64,000 bases of DNA from Nocardia jiangxiensis NBRC 101359 (GTDB lineage: Bacteria; Actinomycetota; Actinomycetes; Mycobacteriales; Mycobacteriaceae), in NCBI RefSeq assembly GCF_000308615.1, contig NZ_BAGB01000013.1:372001-436000 (forward strand), in the 5' to 3' direction. The position numbers were made by a program, and so were the translations under genes. Positions within the stretch are counted from its first letter, which is position 1; each line of letters starts with the position of its first letter. The notes beneath the pieces were generated by a model, which worked only from the letters and a program-made list of their open reading frames with translations, was not told the origin of the DNA and did not search any database. Shown in pieces: positions 17,548-26,537 of this stretch.

Positions 17548-17967
17548 TCAGAAGAAGCCGTCGTCCCGGCGTTCGTCGGCGTAGCCACCGTCCTCGAATC
17601 CGCGTTCGTAGGCGCGTTCGGAGTCCTGGTCGTCGTCGAAGAGCACTTCACCGAGCAGCATGCCGCCGACCACGCCCGCCGCACCCGCACCGACCACGGC
17701 GGCGGTGCTGTGCCCCTGACGCTGGGGCGGATACCCGGGCTGGCCCGGATAGCCCTGCTGTGGATAACCCTGCTGCGGATAGCCGGGCTGCGGGTAACCA
17801 GGCTGTGGATAACCCTGCTGCACGGGCTGATAGTAGGGCGGCTGCGTGGTCTGAATACGTTGCGCACACATCTGGCAGACCTCGACGGGCCGGGGCACCC
17901 CCCACTGCGGCTGCCACATCGCCTGCGTGGTCGCCTGGCCGTGGGAGGAGTCGAAGAAGCAGATCAC
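17548..17967 (-). CDS. Tyr/Gln/Pro-rich hypothetical protein with glycine-zipper segment
   Basis: 139 aa, not assigned. A Cys-x2-Cys pair (31 and 34) follows WQPQWGVPRPVE. Residues 50-80 are pentapeptide repeats of the GYPQP/GYPQQ type, 91-106 form a glycine-zipper-like hydrophobic stretch (VVGAGAAGVVGGMLLG), and the tail is acidic. Such proteins often cluster at the membrane or phase-separate, but this is speculation. GTG 17967 follows AAGGACAG. It lies between the aromatic hydroxylase and the sdh operon on the same strand. Confidence 0.7.
   Translation of the reverse strand: MICFFDSSHGQATTQAMWQPQWGVPRPVEVCQMCAQRIQTTQPPYYQPVQQGYPQPGYPQPGYPQQGYPQQGYPGQPGYPPQRQGHSTAAVVGAGAAGVVGGMLLGEVLFDDDQDSERAYERGFEDGGYADERRDDGFF
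17758..17817 (-). repeat. Four 15-bp tandem repeats
   Basis: Units at 17758, 17773, 17788 and 17803 (plus-strand form CTGTGGATAACCCTG and variants) encode the PGYPQ-type pentapeptides of the hypothetical protein. The copy number could vary by slippage. Confidence 0.7.
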
Positions 17968-18098
17968 GGCACTGTCCTTACTACGAATACGCCCGTCCCC
18001 GTGCGGGATCGGGCTTCGAGCCTGTCTGCACTCCCAACGCCGCACCCGGCGCACGGAGTTCCCGCTCGCCCCCGCGCGGTGTTGTGATCTACGACGAA

Positions 18099-18128
18099 GG
18101 CCGCTCACATCCGATGATGTGAGCGGCC
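18099..18128 (-). terminator. Terminator of the sdh operon
   Basis: A perfect 13-bp stem (GGCCGCTCACATC with its complement) and a 4-base loop lie 41 bp beyond the sdhB stop. The U-tract is poor, as is common in actinobacteria. Confidence 0.65.
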
Positions 18129-18168
18129 CTCGGGGCCTTGCCTTTCCGGGTGATCCCGGAGTGCATTG

Positions 18169-18942
18169 CTACCGCGCGAACAGCAGTGCGCGCTTGACCT
18201 CCTGGATCGCCTTGGTGACCTCGATGCCACGAGGGCAGGCGTCGGTGCAGTTGAAGGTGGTGCGGCAGCGCCACACGCCTTCCACATCGTTCAGGATGTC
18301 CAGGCGCTCGCGGGCGCCCTCGTCGCGGCTGTCGAAGATGAAGCGGTGCGCGTTCACGATCGCGGCCGGACCGAAGTAGCTGCCGTCGTTCCAGTACACC
18401 GGGCACGAGGTGGTGCAGCAGGCGCACAGGATGCACTTGGTGGTGTCGTCGAACCGGTGCCGGTCGGTCTGGGACTGGATGCGCTCGCGGGTGGGCTCGT
18501 TACCCGAGGTCATCAGGTACGGCTTGACCGCGCGGAACGCGTCGAAGAACGGCTCCATGTTCACCACGAGGTCCTTCTCCACGGGCAGGCCGCGGATGGG
18601 TTCGACGGTCATGGTGAGGGTCTTGCCGTTCTTGGGCAGCATGTCGCGCATCAGCACCTTGCACGCCAACCGGTTCACGCCGTTGATGCGCATGGCGTCC
18701 GAACCACAGACACCGTGTGCGCAGGAGCGGCGGAAGGTGAGCGTGCCGTCCAGATAGGACTTGATGTAGATGAGCACGTTCAGGAAACGGTCGGTGGGCA
18801 GCACCGGCACCTGGAAGGAATCCCAGTGCGCGCCCAGCTCGTTCTCCGGGTTGAACCGGGCCACCTTCACGGTGACCATGACCGAACCGTCCGGAACGGG
18901 GGCCGGTTTCTGCCCTGCGGGAGCTTCGGCTACAGCAGTCAT
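18169..18942 (-). CDS. sdhB: Succinate dehydrogenase iron-sulfur subunit
   Basis: 257 aa. The [2Fe-2S] site is Cys74, Cys79 and Cys94, with Asp82 in the position used as ligand in E. coli SdhB (SCAHGVCGSDAM). The [4Fe-4S] and [3Fe-4S] clusters use CILCACCTTSCP (from 170) and CTDACPRGI near 230. It passes electrons from SdhA to the membrane subunits in the TCA cycle and respiratory chain. Its ATG overlaps the sdhA stop by one base, making it the last gene of sdhCDAB; a hairpin terminator follows. Confidence 0.96.
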   Translation of the reverse strand: MTAVAEAPAGQKPAPVPDGSVMVTVKVARFNPENELGAHWDSFQVPVLPTDRFLNVLIYIKSYLDGTLTFRRSCAHGVCGSDAMRINGVNRLACKVLMRDMLPKNGKTLTMTVEPIRGLPVEKDLVVNMEPFFDAFRAVKPYLMTSGNEPTRERIQSQTDRHRFDDTTKCILCACCTTSCPVYWNDGSYFGPAAIVNAHRFIFDSRDEGARERLDILNDVEGVWRCRTTFNCTDACPRGIEVTKAIQEVKRALLFAR

Positions 18943-20723
18943 CAGTACTTACGCTCCATCGGCTCGTAACGGGTCTGCACGACCGGTTTGAAGTCCAGCC
19001 GGATGTCGGCGATCAACTCCGCCGGCGCACCGGGCTCGACCTGCTTGTACGCCATGGTGTGGCGCATGAAGTTCACGTCGTCACGGTTGGGGTAGTCCTC
19101 GCGGGCGTGGCCGCCGCGCGACTCCTTGCGGTTCAACGCGCCCACCACGGTCACCTCGGCCAGCTCCAGCAGGAAGCCCAGCTCGACGGCCTCGAGCAGG
19201 TCGCTGTTGTAGCGCTTGCCCTTGTCCTGCACGGTGATCCGCTCGTAGCGCTCCTTGAATCCGTGGATATCGGTGAGCACCTTCTTCAGCGTGTCCTCGG
19301 TGCGGAACACACCCGCGTTGGCGTCCATGGTCGCCTGCAGTTCGCCGCGGATATCGGCGACGCGCTCGTCGCCGTGTTCGGACAGCACGTTGGCCAGCCA
19401 GTTCTGCACCATGGTCGCGGGCTCCGGCGGCAGCTCCACGAAGTCGTGGCGCTGGGCGTATTCCGCGGCGGCGATGCCCGCGCGACGTCCGAACACGTTG
19501 ATGTCCAGCAGCGAGTTGGTGCCCAGCCGGTTGGACCCGTGCACCGAGACGCAGGCGCACTCACCGGCGGCGTACAGGCCCGGCACCACGTCGGTGTTGT
19601 TGCGCAGCACCTCGCCGCGGATGCGGGTGGGGATGCCGCCCATCACGTAGTGGCAGGTCGGCATGACCGGCACCGGCTCCTTGACCGGGTCCACACCCAG
19701 GTAGGTGCGGGAGAACTCGGTGATGTCGGGCAGCTTCTCCTCGAGCACGTCCTCACCGAGGTGGGTCACGTCGATGAAGACGTAGTCCTTGTTCGGCCCG
19801 CCGCCGCGACCCTCGGCCACCTCGAGCACCATCGACCGGGCGACGATGTCGCGCGGGGCGAGGTCCTTGATGGTCGGGGCGTAGCGCTCCATGAACCGCT
19901 CACCCGACGCGTTGCGCAGGATGCCGCCCTCGCCGCGGACCGCCTCGGAGATGAGGATGCCCAGACCGGCCAGACCTGTCGGATGGAACTGGTGGAATTC
20001 CATGTCCTCCAAGGGAAGTCCCTTGCGGAACACGATCGCCATACCGTCGCCGGTCAGCGTGTGTGCGTTGGAGGTGGTCTTGTACATCCGGCCCGAACCG
20101 CCCGTGGCGAAGATGATCGCCTTGGCGTGGAACACGTGCAGCCTGCCGGTGGCCAGCTCGTAGGCGACCACACCGGTCGCGACCGGGCCGCGGTCGGTGT
20201 CGGTGAGCAGCAGGTCCAGCACGTAGAACTCGTTGTAGAACTCCACGTCGTGCTTGACGCAGTTCTGGTACAGCGTCTGCAGGATCATGTGACCGGTGCG
20301 GTCCGCGGCGTAGCACGCGCGCCGCACCGGCGCCTTGCCGTGGTCGCGGGTGTGCCCGCCGAAGCGGCGCTGGTCGATCCGGCCCTCGGGGGTCCGGTTG
20401 AACGGCAGGCCCATCTTCTCCAGGTCCAGCACCGCGTCGATGGCCTCCTTGGCCATGATCTCCGCGGCGTCCTGGTCGACCAGGTAGTCACCACCCTTGA
20501 CGGTGTCGAAGGTGTGCCACTCCCAGTTGTCTTCCTCCACGTTCGCCAGCGCGGCGCACATGCCGCCCTGGGCCGCGCCGGTGTGGCTGCGGGTGGGGTA
20601 GAGCTTGGTCAGCACGGCGGTGCGGACGCGGGGCCCGGCCTCGATCGCCGCACGCATTCCCGCGCCACCGGCACCGACGATCACCACGTCGTAGCGGTGT
20701 TCCTCAATCGGGTTCTCGGTCAT
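18942..20723 (-). CDS. sdhA: Succinate dehydrogenase flavoprotein subunit
   Basis: 593 aa. The dinucleotide fold VIVGAGGAGMRAA is at 15-27; His47 in RSHTGAAQGG is the covalent FAD-attachment residue. The substrate-binding HQFHPTG and the active-site Arg region RGEGGILRNASGERFMERYAP are present. It oxidises succinate to fumarate. Length is normal for actinobacterial SdhA. It lies between sdhD (15-bp gap) and sdhB (1-base overlap). Confidence 0.96.
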   Translation of the reverse strand: MTENPIEEHRYDVVIVGAGGAGMRAAIEAGPRVRTAVLTKLYPTRSHTGAAQGGMCAALANVEEDNWEWHTFDTVKGGDYLVDQDAAEIMAKEAIDAVLDLEKMGLPFNRTPEGRIDQRRFGGHTRDHGKAPVRRACYAADRTGHMILQTLYQNCVKHDVEFYNEFYVLDLLLTDTDRGPVATGVVAYELATGRLHVFHAKAIIFATGGSGRMYKTTSNAHTLTGDGMAIVFRKGLPLEDMEFHQFHPTGLAGLGILISEAVRGEGGILRNASGERFMERYAPTIKDLAPRDIVARSMVLEVAEGRGGGPNKDYVFIDVTHLGEDVLEEKLPDITEFSRTYLGVDPVKEPVPVMPTCHYVMGGIPTRIRGEVLRNNTDVVPGLYAAGECACVSVHGSNRLGTNSLLDINVFGRRAGIAAAEYAQRHDFVELPPEPATMVQNWLANVLSEHGDERVADIRGELQATMDANAGVFRTEDTLKKVLTDIHGFKERYERITVQDKGKRYNSDLLEAVELGFLLELAEVTVVGALNRKESRGGHAREDYPNRDDVNFMRHTMAYKQVEPGAPAELIADIRLDFKPVVQTRYEPMERKY

Positions 20724-20738
20724 CGAAGAGGCCTGTTC

Positions 20739-21170
20739 CTAACTGATGTTGGGGTCGAAGGTGAAGATGACGTAGGTGCCCACGCCCATGATCAGGATCA
20801 TCGCGACGGCCAGCAGGGTCTTGAGCCAGAACCGGGTGGAGTCCTTGCGCGAGTAGTCGTCGATGACGGTGCGCAGGCCGTTGCCGCCGTGCAGCTGAGC
20901 CAGCCACAGCATGGTCAGGTCCCAGATCTGCCAGAACGGGCTGGCCCAGCGACCGGCCACGAAGGCGAAGTTCAGGCGCTTCACGCCGCCGTCGAGCATC
21001 AGCATGATCGTCATGTGGCCCAGGACCAGCACGATCAGCAGGATGCCGGAGAAGCGCATGAACAGCCACGCGTGCTTCTCGAAGTTGTTGCCCGAGGCCC
21101 GGCGCGGCGCGCGGGGCGAGTCGAGGCTGGCGGGGCGGTCGTAGGACTTGCCGAGGACAGGTGCGGTCAT
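20739..21170 (-). CDS. sdhD: Succinate dehydrogenase membrane anchor subunit
   Basis: 143 aa with three hydrophobic segments (about 40-60, 78-98 and 118-138). HM in VLGHMTIMLMLDGG gives the haem-ligand His candidate, and NGLRTVIDDYSRK is the conserved SdhD loop. With SdhC it forms the quinone site. It starts 4 bp after the sdhC stop and precedes sdhA. The Arg/Pro-rich N-terminal 35 residues are cytoplasmic. Confidence 0.9.
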   Translation of the reverse strand: MTAPVLGKSYDRPASLDSPRAPRRASGNNFEKHAWLFMRFSGILLIVLVLGHMTIMLMLDGGVKRLNFAFVAGRWASPFWQIWDLTMLWLAQLHGGNGLRTVIDDYSRKDSTRFWLKTLLAVAMILIMGVGTYVIFTFDPNIS

Positions 21171-21174
21171 GGTC

Positions 21175-21579
21175 TCAGAGCTCCGTCGTGATCATGTAGA
21201 ACAGCTGGCGTCCCACGCCCATACCGGCGACGATCACCCAGATCGCGAGCACGATCCAGAGCATCAGCCGCTGATACTTGGGGCCCTTGGACCAGAAGTC
21301 GACCAGGATGACCCGGACGCCGTTGAGTGCGTGGAACAGCACGCACACGACCAGGGCCATCTCCATCAGAGCGACGAGCGGGTTCTTGTAGGTCTCGATC
21401 GCCCGGTTGTAGGTGTCCGGGCTGACCCGCACCAGCGCGGTGTCGAGCACGTGGACGAAGAGGAAGAAGAAGATCGTCACACCGGTGATCCGATGCAGCG
21501 CCCAGGACCACATGCCAGGGTCGCCGCGGTACAAAGTCTTCCGCTTCGGCTGAGCCGGAGCTTCCAGCGTGGTGGTCAT
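21175..21579 (-). CDS. sdhC: Succinate dehydrogenase cytochrome b556 subunit
   Basis: 134 aa, three membrane segments. SWALHRITGVTIFFFLFVHVLD contains the conserved Ser/Arg/His quinone- and haem-binding pattern, and FHALNGVRVIL carries the second conserved His. ATG 21579 was chosen over upstream starts because homology begins at the RGDPGMWSW region soon after; GGAGG lies 12 bases upstream. First gene of the sdhCDAB operon; a possible iron box lies 253 bp upstream in the gap shared with cdd. Confidence 0.92.
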   Translation of the reverse strand: MTTTLEAPAQPKRKTLYRGDPGMWSWALHRITGVTIFFFLFVHVLDTALVRVSPDTYNRAIETYKNPLVALMEMALVVCVLFHALNGVRVILVDFWSKGPKYQRLMLWIVLAIWVIVAGMGVGRQLFYMITTEL

Positions 21580-21831
21580 AGAGTGCGGTGCCTCCAACGT
21601 CGTTGTGGACCCGCCGGGCGGGCCGGCAGTGGCGATCCGGTCGCAGATTTCGGCGCGCGGACAGTAGGAGCCGTTGGATCTGAATACACCAGCTCTGTGC
21701 CCGGAGCCGACACCCCGAAGGCGGTGGCCGACGGTGCATGGCCAAACCCGAACCGATCTTTCAGAACTGTAATCCCCGGACATTCGCGGAACTAATTCGG
21801 CGTGCCGCTCGTTGCGCCGTAATTCCATGAG

Positions 21832-21850
21832 TTAGGTTTGCCTTGCCTGA
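21832..21850. promoter_or_regulatory. Possible IdeR/DtxR iron box between sdhC and cdd
   Basis: TTAGGTTTGCCTTGCCTGA matches the 19-base iron-box consensus TTAGGTTAGSCTAACCTAA at 15 positions. It lies 66 bases before the cdd start and 253 before sdhC in a 336-bp divergent gap. Otherwise the gap holds only two CTCGAG palindromes near 21862 and 21898. Confidence 0.45.
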
Positions 21851-21915
21851 TATCTCGAAGTGCTCGAGGTAGCTTTTTCTCGACCGTTGACGAACAGCTC
21901 GAGCGGAGTCTCGGA

Positions 21916-22317
21916 ATGTCGGAAATTGATTGGGATATATTGCGCCACAATGCATTCGAAGTTATGCAGAATGCGTATGCACCATACTCGGGGTATCCGG
22001 TGGGCGCTGCCGCGCGCACTGTCGACGGCCGAATGGTGCTCGGGTGCAATGTGGAAAATGTCTCATACGGGTTGGGGCTGTGTGCTGAATGTGTACTGGT
22101 CGGTAACCTCTGTGCGTCCGGTGGGGGAAGGTTGCTGGCGATTGCTGTGTGCGATTCGCGCGGGGTGGTCCTGATGCCGTGCGGGCGTTGTCGGCAGCTG
22201 CTCTACGAGCACGGAGGCGGTGATCTGATGGTCGATCACGCGGACGGGCCGGTGCCGCTGAACCGTTTGCTGCCGTTTGCCTTCGGACCCGATGATCTTG
22301 CGGCGGGGCGGAAATGA
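21916..22317 (+). CDS. cdd: Cytidine deaminase
   Basis: 133 aa, the usual size of the homotetrameric enzyme. Zinc site: Cys56-Ala-Glu58 (Glu is the proton shuttle) and Cys89-x2-Cys92 (PCGRC). The substrate motif GCNVENVSYG is at 43-52. It converts cytidine and deoxycytidine to uridine forms in pyrimidine salvage. ATG 21916 was chosen because it begins the family's N-terminal helix. deoA and add follow on the same strand, as in M. tuberculosis. Confidence 0.95.
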   Translation: MSEIDWDILRHNAFEVMQNAYAPYSGYPVGAAARTVDGRMVLGCNVENVSYGLGLCAECVLVGNLCASGGGRLLAIAVCDSRGVVLMPCGRCRQLLYEHGGGDLMVDHADGPVPLNRLLPFAFGPDDLAAGRK

Positions 22318-22425
22318 TGTGAGTTTTCGCACGACTTCCCAGTGGTGCTGACCGTTCGCTCGACAGGGTGTGGGTCCAGGTGGAATCGAGTGGCCGGACC
22401 GGACATGCGGTCGGGTTTCGGAAAG

Positions 22426-22450
22426 CGTTGTCGTACAACGTATTACGACA
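22426..22450. promoter_or_regulatory. Nested palindromes upstream of deoA, GntR-like site
   Basis: CGTTGTCGTACAACG (22426-22440) is a perfect 6-bp inverted repeat and contains TTGTCGTACAA, which fits the FadR-type GntR consensus TNGTNNNACNA. Overlapping it, TGTCGTA (22429) and TACGACA (22444) form a second perfect repeat. The rest of the 331-bp cdd-deoA gap (22318-22648) shows no gene. Confidence 0.5.
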
Positions 22451-22648
22451 CCTCGCTGAGCGGCTTCAGGGATGGATGTGAGCTGCGTTACCTGCCGTTC
22501 GAGGGTGTGCGGGGCGCGGCCGCGCATTCGCGGCGGCACTGCGAGATACCGGCGACCGCGGATATCTCCGGAGTCCGCTCGTGATTCATGTCCGTGTGCC
22601 CGGTGATGGGCAGTGCACCGCGGGGAATCCTCTGAGAGTCTGTCGGGC

Positions 22649-23968
22649 ATGGTGAGCGTGCATTCGGCGGTGTCGGTGATCATGGCCAAACGCGACGGCG
22701 GGGAGTTGTCGGACGAGCAGATCGACTGGGTCGTCGATGGATTCACCCGAGGTGAGGTGGCCGACGAGCAGATGTCGGCCCTGGCGATGGCCATTCTGGT
22801 GCGGGGCATGAACCGGCGCGAGATCGCGCGCTGGACCGGCGCGATGATCGAGTCCGGGCAGCGGATGAGCTTCGCGGATCTGCCGCGCCCGACCGTGGAC
22901 AAACATTCCACCGGTGGCGTGGGGGACAAGATCACCCTGCCGCTGGCGCCGCTGGTCGCCGCGTGCGGTGCGGCGGTGCCGCAATTGTCCGGGCGCGGTC
23001 TGGGGCACACCGGCGGCACCCTGGACAAGCTCGAATCGATACCCGGCTGGCGTGCCGACGTACCGGTTCCGGACATGCGCCGGATACTGGCGGATCCGGC
23101 GATCGGCGCGGTGATCTGCGCCGCCGGGGCCGATCTGGCGCCCGCCGACAAGCGGCTCTACGCATTGCGGGACGTCACCGGGACCGTGGAATCGATTCCG
23201 CTGATCGCCAGCTCGATCATGAGCAAGAAGATCGCCGAGGGCACCGCGGCGCTGGTACTGGACGTCAAGGTCGGGGCGGGCGCCTTCATGAAGACGCTCG
23301 ACGCGGCCCGCGAATTGGCAACGGCCATGGTCGAACTGGGCACCGACGCGGGCCTGCGCACCGTGGCGCTGCTGACCGCGATGGACACTCCGCTCGGCCG
23401 GACCGCCGGCAACGCCCTCGAGGTCGCCGAAACGGTCGAGGTGCTCTCCGGCGCAGGCCCCGCCGATGTGGTCGAGCTGACCCTCGCCCTGGCCCGGGAG
23501 ATGCTGGCACAAGCCGGAATCGGTGACGTCGATCCGGCGGACGCACTCGCCGACGGCCGCGCCATGGACCACTGGAAGGCGATGGTCCGGGCCCAGGGCG
23601 GCGATCCGGACGCCGCCCTGCCCGTCGCCGCGCACACCGAGATCGTCACCGCCGCGCGATCCGGCACGCTGACCAGGCTCGATGCAATGGGTGTCGGTCT
23701 GGCGGCCTGGCGCCTGGGAGCCGGGCGTGCCCGTCAGGGTGACCCGGTCCAGTTCGGCGCGGGCGTCGAGATGCACGCCAAACCGGGGGAGCCGGTCGTC
23801 GCGGGGCAGCCGCTGCTCACGCTGCACACCGACACGCCCGAAGCATTTCCGGCCGCCCTCGATGCCCTGCGCGACGCCTACGCGATCGACGCCGCGGCAG
23901 TGCCCGGGTCGGCCGTGCCCGACCGGGGCGCGCCGGTCTCGATCGTGCTCGACCGTATTGCCCCCTGA
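22649..23968 (+). CDS. deoA: Thymidine phosphorylase
   Basis: 439 aa. The family signature SGRGLGHTGGTLDKLE is near residue 115, STGGVGDK (phosphate binding) near 92, and KLYALRDVTGTVESIPLI-type active-site sequence follows. It splits thymidine and deoxyuridine into base and deoxyribose-1-phosphate. The C-terminal alpha/beta domain is complete. ATG 22649 was preferred over upstream codons; no clear ribosome site is seen. It lies in a salvage block with cdd and add and has a probable operator about 200 bp upstream. Confidence 0.95.
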   Translation: MVSVHSAVSVIMAKRDGGELSDEQIDWVVDGFTRGEVADEQMSALAMAILVRGMNRREIARWTGAMIESGQRMSFADLPRPTVDKHSTGGVGDKITLPLAPLVAACGAAVPQLSGRGLGHTGGTLDKLESIPGWRADVPVPDMRRILADPAIGAVICAAGADLAPADKRLYALRDVTGTVESIPLIASSIMSKKIAEGTAALVLDVKVGAGAFMKTLDAARELATAMVELGTDAGLRTVALLTAMDTPLGRTAGNALEVAETVEVLSGAGPADVVELTLALAREMLAQAGIGDVDPADALADGRAMDHWKAMVRAQGGDPDAALPVAAHTEIVTAARSGTLTRLDAMGVGLAAWRLGAGRARQGDPVQFGAGVEMHAKPGEPVVAGQPLLTLHTDTPEAFPAALDALRDAYAIDAAAVPGSAVPDRGAPVSIVLDRIAP

Positions 23969-24102
23969 TCGCATCGCCCCTCCCGCGGCGGAATGGTCCA
24001 GCGGGAATCGGACAGGCGACATGCGGGCAACCGGAAGGGGACGATTCGCCTTCCATGGGATGCACACGCGGAAAGTTCGCTGCGGAACGCGGCGGATGCG
24101 GC

Positions 24103-24108
24103 TAGCGT
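24103..24108 (+). promoter_or_regulatory. -10 element of leaderless add
   Basis: TAGCGT ends 6 bases before the add ATG, without a ribosome binding site between them. Confidence 0.5.
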
Positions 24109-24114
24109 CGATAC

Positions 24115-25206
24115 ATGACTGGACCGATGCCTTTGACTCTTGCCTCGATCCGCCAGGCCCCGAAGGCCGTGCTGCACGATCATCTCGACGGTGGGTTGCG
24201 CCCCGGGACCGTGCTGGATCTCGCGGCACAATGCGGTTACGACCAGCTACCCGCCCAGGACGCCGACGCGCTGGGCAACTGGTTCCGCGATGCGGCGGAC
24301 AGCGGATCACTCGAGCGATATCTGGAAACCTTCGCGCACACCACGGCGGTCATGCAGACCGCCGAGGGCCTGCGCCGGGTGGCCCGCGAATGCGCCCTGG
24401 ACCTGGCCGAGGACGGCGTGGTGTACGCCGAGGTGCGTTTCGCACCCGAACAACATCTGCAGCGCGGCCTCTCGCTGGACGAGGTCGTCGAACACACCCT
24501 GGCGGGCTTCCGCGAGAGCGAACAACTGGCCGCCGAGGCGGGTACACCCATTCGGGTGGTCTGCCTGCTCACCGCCATGCGCCATGCCGCGCGCTCACTC
24601 GAGATCGCGGAGTTGACCGTGCGGTGGCGCGATCGCGGCGTGGGCGGATTCGACATCGCCGGGGCCGAGGCGGGCTACCCGCCCAGCCGGCACCTGGACG
24701 CCTTCGAATACATGCGGGCCAACTGCGCGCACTTCACCATCCACGCCGGTGAGGCCTTCGGCCTGCCGTCCATTCACGAGGCCGTCGCGTTCTGCGGCTG
24801 TGAACGGCTCGGCCACGGCGTGCGCATCACCGACGACATCACCGATTCCGAATCCGGGCCGAAACTCGGACTGGTCGCCAATTACGTTCGGGACCAACGG
24901 ATTCCGCTGGAGTTGTGCCCGTCCTCGAATGTGCAGACCGGCGCGGTGCCCTCCCTGGAGAAGCACCCGTTCGACCTGCTGGCGCGGCTGCGCTTCCGCG
25001 TCACGGTCAACACCGACAACCGGCTGATGAGCGACACCACCATGAGCCGGGAAATGCTCAAACTGGTGGACACCTTCGGCTACGGCTGGAGCGACCTCGA
25101 GCGGTTCACCATCAACGCCATGAAGTCCGCCTTCATCGCGTTCCCCGAACGCCTCCGCATCATCGACGAGGTGATCAAGCCGGGTTACGCGGTACTGCTC
25201 GGGTGA
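24115..25206 (+). CDS. add: Adenosine deaminase
   Basis: 363 aa. Zinc ligands are His21 and His23 in LHDHLDGG, His in [10 protein letters not shown] (with the catalytic Glu), and Asp in [10 protein letters not shown]; the helper His lies in GHGVRI. The second Asp of the classical TDDP motif is Asn here, which I recall as usual in actinobacterial enzymes. It deaminates adenosine and deoxyadenosine to inosine forms. It ends at a strong bidirectional terminator. Confidence 0.94.
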   Translation: MTGPMPLTLASIRQAPKAVLHDHLDGGLRPGTVLDLAAQCGYDQLPAQDADALGNWFRDAADSGSLERYLETFAHTTAVMQTAEGLRRVARECALDLAEDGVVYAEVRFAPEQHLQRGLSLDEVVEHTLAGFRESEQLAAEAGTPIRVVCLLTAMRHAARSLEIAELTVRWRDRGVGGFDIAGAEAGYPPSRHLDAFEYMRANCAHFTIHAGEAFGLPSIHEAVAFCGCERLGHGVRITDDITDSESGPKLGLVANYVRDQRIPLELCPSSNVQTGAVPSLEKHPFDLLARLRFRVTVNTDNRLMSDTTMSREMLKLVDTFGYGWSDLERFTINAMKSAFIAFPERLRIIDEVIKPGYAVLLG

Positions 25207-25215
25207 GAATTGCCC

Positions 25216-25246
25216 ACCCCGCGCCGGTGCTCCGGCGCGGGGTTTC
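25216..25246. terminator. Bidirectional terminator between add and the acidic protein gene
   Basis: A perfect 11-bp GC stem (CCCCGCGCCGG with its complement), loop TGCT, then TTTCT on the plus strand. It lies between two convergent stops. Confidence 0.8.
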
Positions 25247-25247
25247 T

Positions 25248-26504
25248 CTATGCCTTGTCGAGGCGGGTTTCGAAGGCGCGTTCCAGGACTCGCCAGGCTT
25301 CGGCCTCGGCGGCGAACGGTGCGCTCGGCGCCATCCGGCCCGGGTCGGGCTCGAGCAGGTACGAGACGTACGAACCCAGTGAGGTGGACTTGGTCAGTGC
25401 CTGCTCCACGGTGTCGTCGTCGGCGTAATCGGCTGCGTCGGTGAACAATTCGACCGCCAGATCGAGCTGATCGAGATCGACGGCCTCCGGGCCCTCGCCC
25501 AGATCGTCGGCCAGGCCGGGCAGCACGTAGACGTTCTCGTCGGAGACCTCCACCTCCAGCGACCCGTCGATCGCCGCGGTGTGCACCTCGCCGTACGTGC
25601 TCACCGCGGCCAGATCGTGATCGTGGTCGTCGGCCAGGTAGCGGGCCAGGGCGCGCTCGGAACCGAACACGGTGATCTGGCCGTTGCTGCCGAGGAACAC
25701 CGGCTCGTCGTCGAGATAGCAGCGCAACGTGAAGAACTGGCCCTCGGAGGTGACGATCCGGACCGGGTCGATACCGACTCCGTGCCAGAAGGTCTCCTCC
25801 TCCTCGTCTTCGGGTTCCTCGTCCTCCGCATCGAGGTCGACCTGTTCGATCTCGTCGTCCTCGTCGTTCTCGGCCGCATCCTCGGCATCGACGATGTTCT
25901 GTTCCGCCGCAAGCAGTTCGGCCTCGGCGACGGACACCGCCTCCGCATCGACCTCCGGCGACTTCACCACCGCGTCGATGCCGTCCACGACCTCGTCCCA
26001 GTCCTTGACGATGGCCGCACCGATCTGCCCCCACAGCTCCTCGCCCTCACGCCCGAAGAACGCGCGCATGCCCGAGGACAGCGCGCCGATCTCCTTGTGT
26101 GAGTCGAAGAACTTGGTCACCACCTCGAGCTCGCACACGTCCCCGATCGTGCGGGCCATATCGAGCGTCGCTTCGAGCTCGGCGACGGCATCCGGATCGG
26201 GATCGCCCGCCGCCAACTCCGGCACCGCGACCAGATCGAAGATGTGCTCGTCCTCGGGCTCCAGCTCCGCGGCCGACAACCCGGCGATGACCTTCCACGC
26301 CGGATGGTCGACCAGATCGTTGTCGTCGTTGGTCCGGATGAACGCGACCAGCTCCGCGACCGAGTCGAAACCGTACAGCGCGTCCTCGTGTCCGAGGAAT
26401 GCCTCCCACTCGTCCTCACCGTCGCGCCAGCGCGGTGCCCATAGGGTGACGAGATCGCCGTCGGTCAGGCCGAGCTCGATCGGGACGATGTCTCCAGAAG
26501 CCAT
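25248..26504 (-). CDS. Conserved acidic protein (homologue of M. tuberculosis Rv3311)
   Basis: 418 aa, strongly acidic. Residues about 208-236 are almost all Glu and Asp, separating two globular halves that each contain a similar pattern (YGFDSVAELVAFIRTNDDNDL in the first, VFGSERALARYLADDHDHDL in the second), suggesting an internal duplication. Some databases call relatives primosomal protein, which the sequence does not support. The position beside add and the length match Rv3311. ATG 26504. No enzyme motif is visible; cytoplasmic. Confidence 0.75.
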   Translation of the reverse strand: MASGDIVPIELGLTDGDLVTLWAPRWRDGEDEWEAFLGHEDALYGFDSVAELVAFIRTNDDNDLVDHPAWKVIAGLSAAELEPEDEHIFDLVAVPELAAGDPDPDAVAELEATLDMARTIGDVCELEVVTKFFDSHKEIGALSSGMRAFFGREGEELWGQIGAAIVKDWDEVVDGIDAVVKSPEVDAEAVSVAEAELLAAEQNIVDAEDAAENDEDDEIEQVDLDAEDEEPEDEEEETFWHGVGIDPVRIVTSEGQFFTLRCYLDDEPVFLGSNGQITVFGSERALARYLADDHDHDLAAVSTYGEVHTAAIDGSLEVEVSDENVYVLPGLADDLGEGPEAVDLDQLDLAVELFTDAADYADDDTVEQALTKSTSLGSYVSYLLEPDPGRMAPSAPFAAEAEAWRVLERAFETRLDKA

Positions 26505-26537
26505 GACCGTGAGCCTATCGACCCTGCGCCTGTGGCA

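Noticed and set aside
17755..17820. Tandem repeats considered as a CRISPR-like array
   Set aside because: 15-bp periodicity with no spacers; they encode a pentapeptide repeat.
19059..21191. Very long plus-strand frame antisense to sdhA and sdhD
   Set aside because: Arises from codon bias of the sdh genes on the other strand; His/Gln/Val-rich nonsense translation.
22342..22584. 80-codon plus-strand frame in the cdd-deoA gap
   Set aside because: Composition is not protein-like, there is no ribosome site, and the frame runs through the palindromes.
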